From an uncultured Pseudomonadota bacterium (GTDB lineage Bacteria; Pseudomonadota; Gammaproteobacteria; Enterobacterales; Succinivibrionaceae), in the NCBI GenBank assembly GCA_900319705.1, contig ONPL01000003.1, forward strand, positions 1 through 47,552: 47,552 bases of DNA. Reading direction: 5' to 3'. Of the stretch, positions 45,632-47,552 are shown one piece after another. The first letter of the stretch is position 1. Each line of letters opens with the position of its first letter. The translations under genes and the position numbers were made by a program. The notes beneath the pieces were generated by a model that was not told the origin of the DNA, did not search any database, and saw only the letters and a list, made by a program, of their open reading frames with translations.

Positions 45632-47164
45632 TTAGCTGTTTATTCTATATATTTTCACGTTGTTGTACCCCTGTTCCTTAAGGTATAGGGCCTGAATTCT
45701 GCTCATAACCCCGTTTTTACAGTACAGAAGGTAATTTTTTGACTGATCCAAATCTCCGAAAGTAGTTGAGATTTTGTAGAACGGAATATTTATGATCTTT
45801 ACACCAGGAAGAGTCAATGGCTCGTCATCAACCTCATCTTGCGATCTTATATCGATTACAGTTTCGTCTTCTGCAATGGATGTTACTGTTGTGACTTCTG
45901 TCAGAACGCCATCTGTCTCTTTGGCTATATCACGGATGTCTGTGCATACGGTATCTTCTACAGCTTTGTCGATAACCTTAAAATTGAATTTCTTTTCTTC
46001 CTCAAGTATATCGTCAAGTTTTGCGTGTGTGGTTGGTTTTTGTGAAATAACACCGCAGTATTCCGGCATTGATTCGGCTATTTCGACAGTTCCAATTTTT
46101 CTGCATTCGTCAATGATATCCTGCTTGTCTGTTACGATCAGCGGACGCAGGATCATGGTATCGGTTACCTGATCAATGACAGACAAGTTAGTTACTGTCT
46201 GACTAGATACCTGTCCTACACTTTCTCCTGTTACAAGTGCATGGATTTTATTCTTTTGGGCAATTCTCGATGCAACTCGCATCATCATTCGTTTAAGAAT
46301 TACTCCCATCAGGTGTTTGTTCATGGTTTCCAGAATTTCTGCTATAACCGGTTCAAATGGAACGGAATAGAATTTGACTCGGTGTGAACTTCCGAATCTA
46401 TTCCACAAATAGTATGCTTCCTGCTTTACTCCGATTTCGTGATCTCGTCCACCCATGTTGAAAAAACAGTAGTGAACCTTGCAACCTCGTTTTATAAATT
46501 TAAAAGATGACACACCGGAGTCAAATCCTCCAGAAATAAGGCTTAAGACATCTTCCTGTGTTGACAGAGGGTATCCGCCAAGACCCTGATGTGTGTTTTT
46601 GATCAGGTATAGCTGGTTTTGATCTATTTCAATGTTAATCTGCAGATCCGGATTGGTAAGTTTTACTCCGTTTGACTCTAAATTCTGATTCAGTCCTCCG
46701 CCGACATATTTCTCTACGTCAATAGATGTAAAATCATGTGTTCCTTTTCTCTTTACCCTGACACAGAAGGTCTTTCCCACCAATTTCCCTTCGTAGAGTT
46801 CCTTTGTCTGGAGGTAGATGTCATTTACATCAGTAAAACTTGAACAGTGTACTTCGGCAAAACTGTGGATCCCGGGGATATTCTGCATTATTTCTATAAG
46901 TTTTGGCAGTTCCTGCGAATTATCGCATTTGACCATCAGTTTATCCCACTTAGACTGAATCTTGCATTCAATTCCGAAATGCTTCAGTACATTGCGGATG
47001 TTGACATTAAGGGTTCTGATCATGGAAAGTCTTACGGAATGACTCTTGATTATGATTTCCGGAAAAAGTTTTACTAGAAATAAATTTGGAAACATTCTAT
47101 TGATAACGTCTTCATTCTCTGATGCCGTTTTTTTCGACACGTTTTCTTGTACTGTGATATCCAT
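45632..47164 (-). CDS. thiI: tRNA 4-thiouridine synthetase / thiamine sulfur-transfer protein ThiI
   Basis: ThiI makes s4U8 in tRNA and delivers sulfur for the thiamine thiazole. The 510-residue frame has an N-terminal ferredoxin-like plus THUMP RNA-binding region (~30-180), the PP-loop ATP site SGGFDS, the conserved cysteine in MPEYCGVIS, and a C-terminal rhodanese domain with the persulfide Cys in LYCKNGVMSRIQALYL (E. coli C456 region). Compared with E. coli (482) the N-terminus is ~25 residues longer. An internal ATG at 47095 gives MFPNLFLVKLFPE, closer to the family start. Neither site has a convincing ribosome-binding sequence, so the start is uncertain. Confidence 0.93.
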   Translation of the reverse strand: MDITVQENVSKKTASENEDVINRMFPNLFLVKLFPEIIIKSHSVRLSMIRTLNVNIRNVLKHFGIECKIQSKWDKLMVKCDNSQELPKLIEIMQNIPGIHSFAEVHCSSFTDVNDIYLQTKELYEGKLVGKTFCVRVKRKGTHDFTSIDVEKYVGGGLNQNLESNGVKLTNPDLQINIEIDQNQLYLIKNTHQGLGGYPLSTQEDVLSLISGGFDSGVSSFKFIKRGCKVHYCFFNMGGRDHEIGVKQEAYYLWNRFGSSHRVKFYSVPFEPVIAEILETMNKHLMGVILKRMMMRVASRIAQKNKIHALVTGESVGQVSSQTVTNLSVIDQVTDTMILRPLIVTDKQDIIDECRKIGTVEIAESMPEYCGVISQKPTTHAKLDDILEEEKKFNFKVIDKAVEDTVCTDIRDIAKETDGVLTEVTTVTSIAEDETVIDIRSQDEVDDEPLTLPGVKIINIPFYKISTTFGDLDQSKNYLLYCKNGVMSRIQALYLKEQGYNNVKIYRINS

Positions 47165-47552
47165 GGCGTTAGCTCGGTTAATAAATGCAATTGTGAATCT
47201 CTATATACGATTGACCTTCATTCGTGAAGTCTAGGGTGGCCTAATTGAAGATCTCGAGCATTATACTTGATTGCCTGGATGATTTCTATTCGCTGTTGGG
47301 ATTTTCTGCATCAGCGGAAATTACCAGATTTTTTGACAGTCTGTGGCCGCTGTGCAGGCGTTTTTTGTAATCCTGGCAAATTTTTCGAATCTGCTACTCC
47401 TTTGCTTATTGTGGTATTATGTGATTTGTGCAACCGATAGACTTTTAATAGTTTAGTAAACGATCCATAATAACCTTTAAGGTAATTATGGCTTTTGCTT
47501 AGTCTAAGTGATTTCACTGAAAAGTGAATGAACTACGTTATGAGAGAATGAA
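47165..47552. other. Non-coding right end of the window
   Basis: 388 bases with no gene I would support; a minus-strand 68-codon frame (47311-47517) lacks a ribosome site and crosses the hairpin at 47465-47491. The stretch contains the thiI upstream region, an extended -10-like TGGTATTAT near 47412, and that hairpin. Confidence 0.45.
47465..47491. repeat. Hairpin near the right edge
   Basis: CCATAATAACCT (47465-47476) pairs with AGGTAATTATGG (47480-47491) with one mismatch and a TTA loop, followed on the plus strand by CTTTTGCTT. It could end a short plus-strand RNA. Confidence 0.45.

Noticed and set aside
47311-47517. 68-codon minus-strand frame at the right edge
   Set aside because: No ribosome site, overlaps a hairpin, no recognisable content.

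Overview
The window is a chromosomal segment from a gammaproteobacterium, most likely an anaerobic relative of Aeromonadales such as the Succinivibrionaceae. Protein content and gene order (rlmD/barA/relA/pyrG/eno, ftsB-ispD-ispF-pcm-yqaA-nlpD, tRNA-dnaB-alr-dusA, orn/rsgA-psd, panE-yajL) follow gammaproteobacterial patterns. The base composition is AT-rich, and there is a quinol:fumarate reductase operon (frdABCD) behind a plausible FNR-type promoter, which fits a succinate-forming fermenter. The genus is an inference; no rRNA is present.

Layout. 1-1.95 kb is a visibly GC-richer scar: the 3' end of a PAS-type signalling protein and a broken large serine recombinase of the kind carried by integrative elements of gut Firmicutes. 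2.2-13.2 kb is core: rlmD (-), a small secreted protein, barA, relA, pyrG and eno, with long leaders before relA and pyrG. 13.2-17.4 kb is the ftsB-ispD-ispF-pcm-yqaA-nlpD operon. The truD and surE genes often found in it are missing, and rpoS, the usual neighbour of nlpD, is not in the window. In its place (17.5-18.2 kb, minus strand) are two small secreted proteins very rich in His and Pro, one also rich in Cys. 18.8-22 kb carries purH and radA. 22-22.9 kb is a minus-strand pair coupling an Rsd/AlgQ anti-sigma factor to a PilZ protein. 23.2-26.4 kb carries envelope genes (YgiM-like SH3 protein, lipid A acyltransferase, hldE).

26.6-28.8 kb (minus) holds an unknown gene and the yajL-panE pair. 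29-33.2 kb holds tRNA-Arg(ACG), dnaB, alr, a tiny membrane protein (-) and dusA. 33.4-39.2 kb (minus) holds a lipoprotein behind ettA and the frdABCD operon. 39.4-42.2 kb holds psd and rsgA (minus) and orn and tRNA-Gly(GCC) (plus). The last 5 kb, minus strand, holds an approximately 1000-residue single-pass membrane protein of unknown function and thiI.

Working together: relA, barA and the rsd-pilZ pair are global regulators (ppGpp, a two-component phosphorelay, sigma-70 sequestration, probable c-di-GMP reading). lpxL, hldE, nlpD, yqaA, psd and ftsB serve the envelope and division. frdABCD supplies anaerobic respiration. No intact mobile element, CRISPR array or recognised defence system was seen. 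The most novel-looking items are the His/Pro-rich secreted pair, the rsd-pilZ operon and the large membrane protein; none is proven to be a new system. All promoters, terminators and operators were found by eye.
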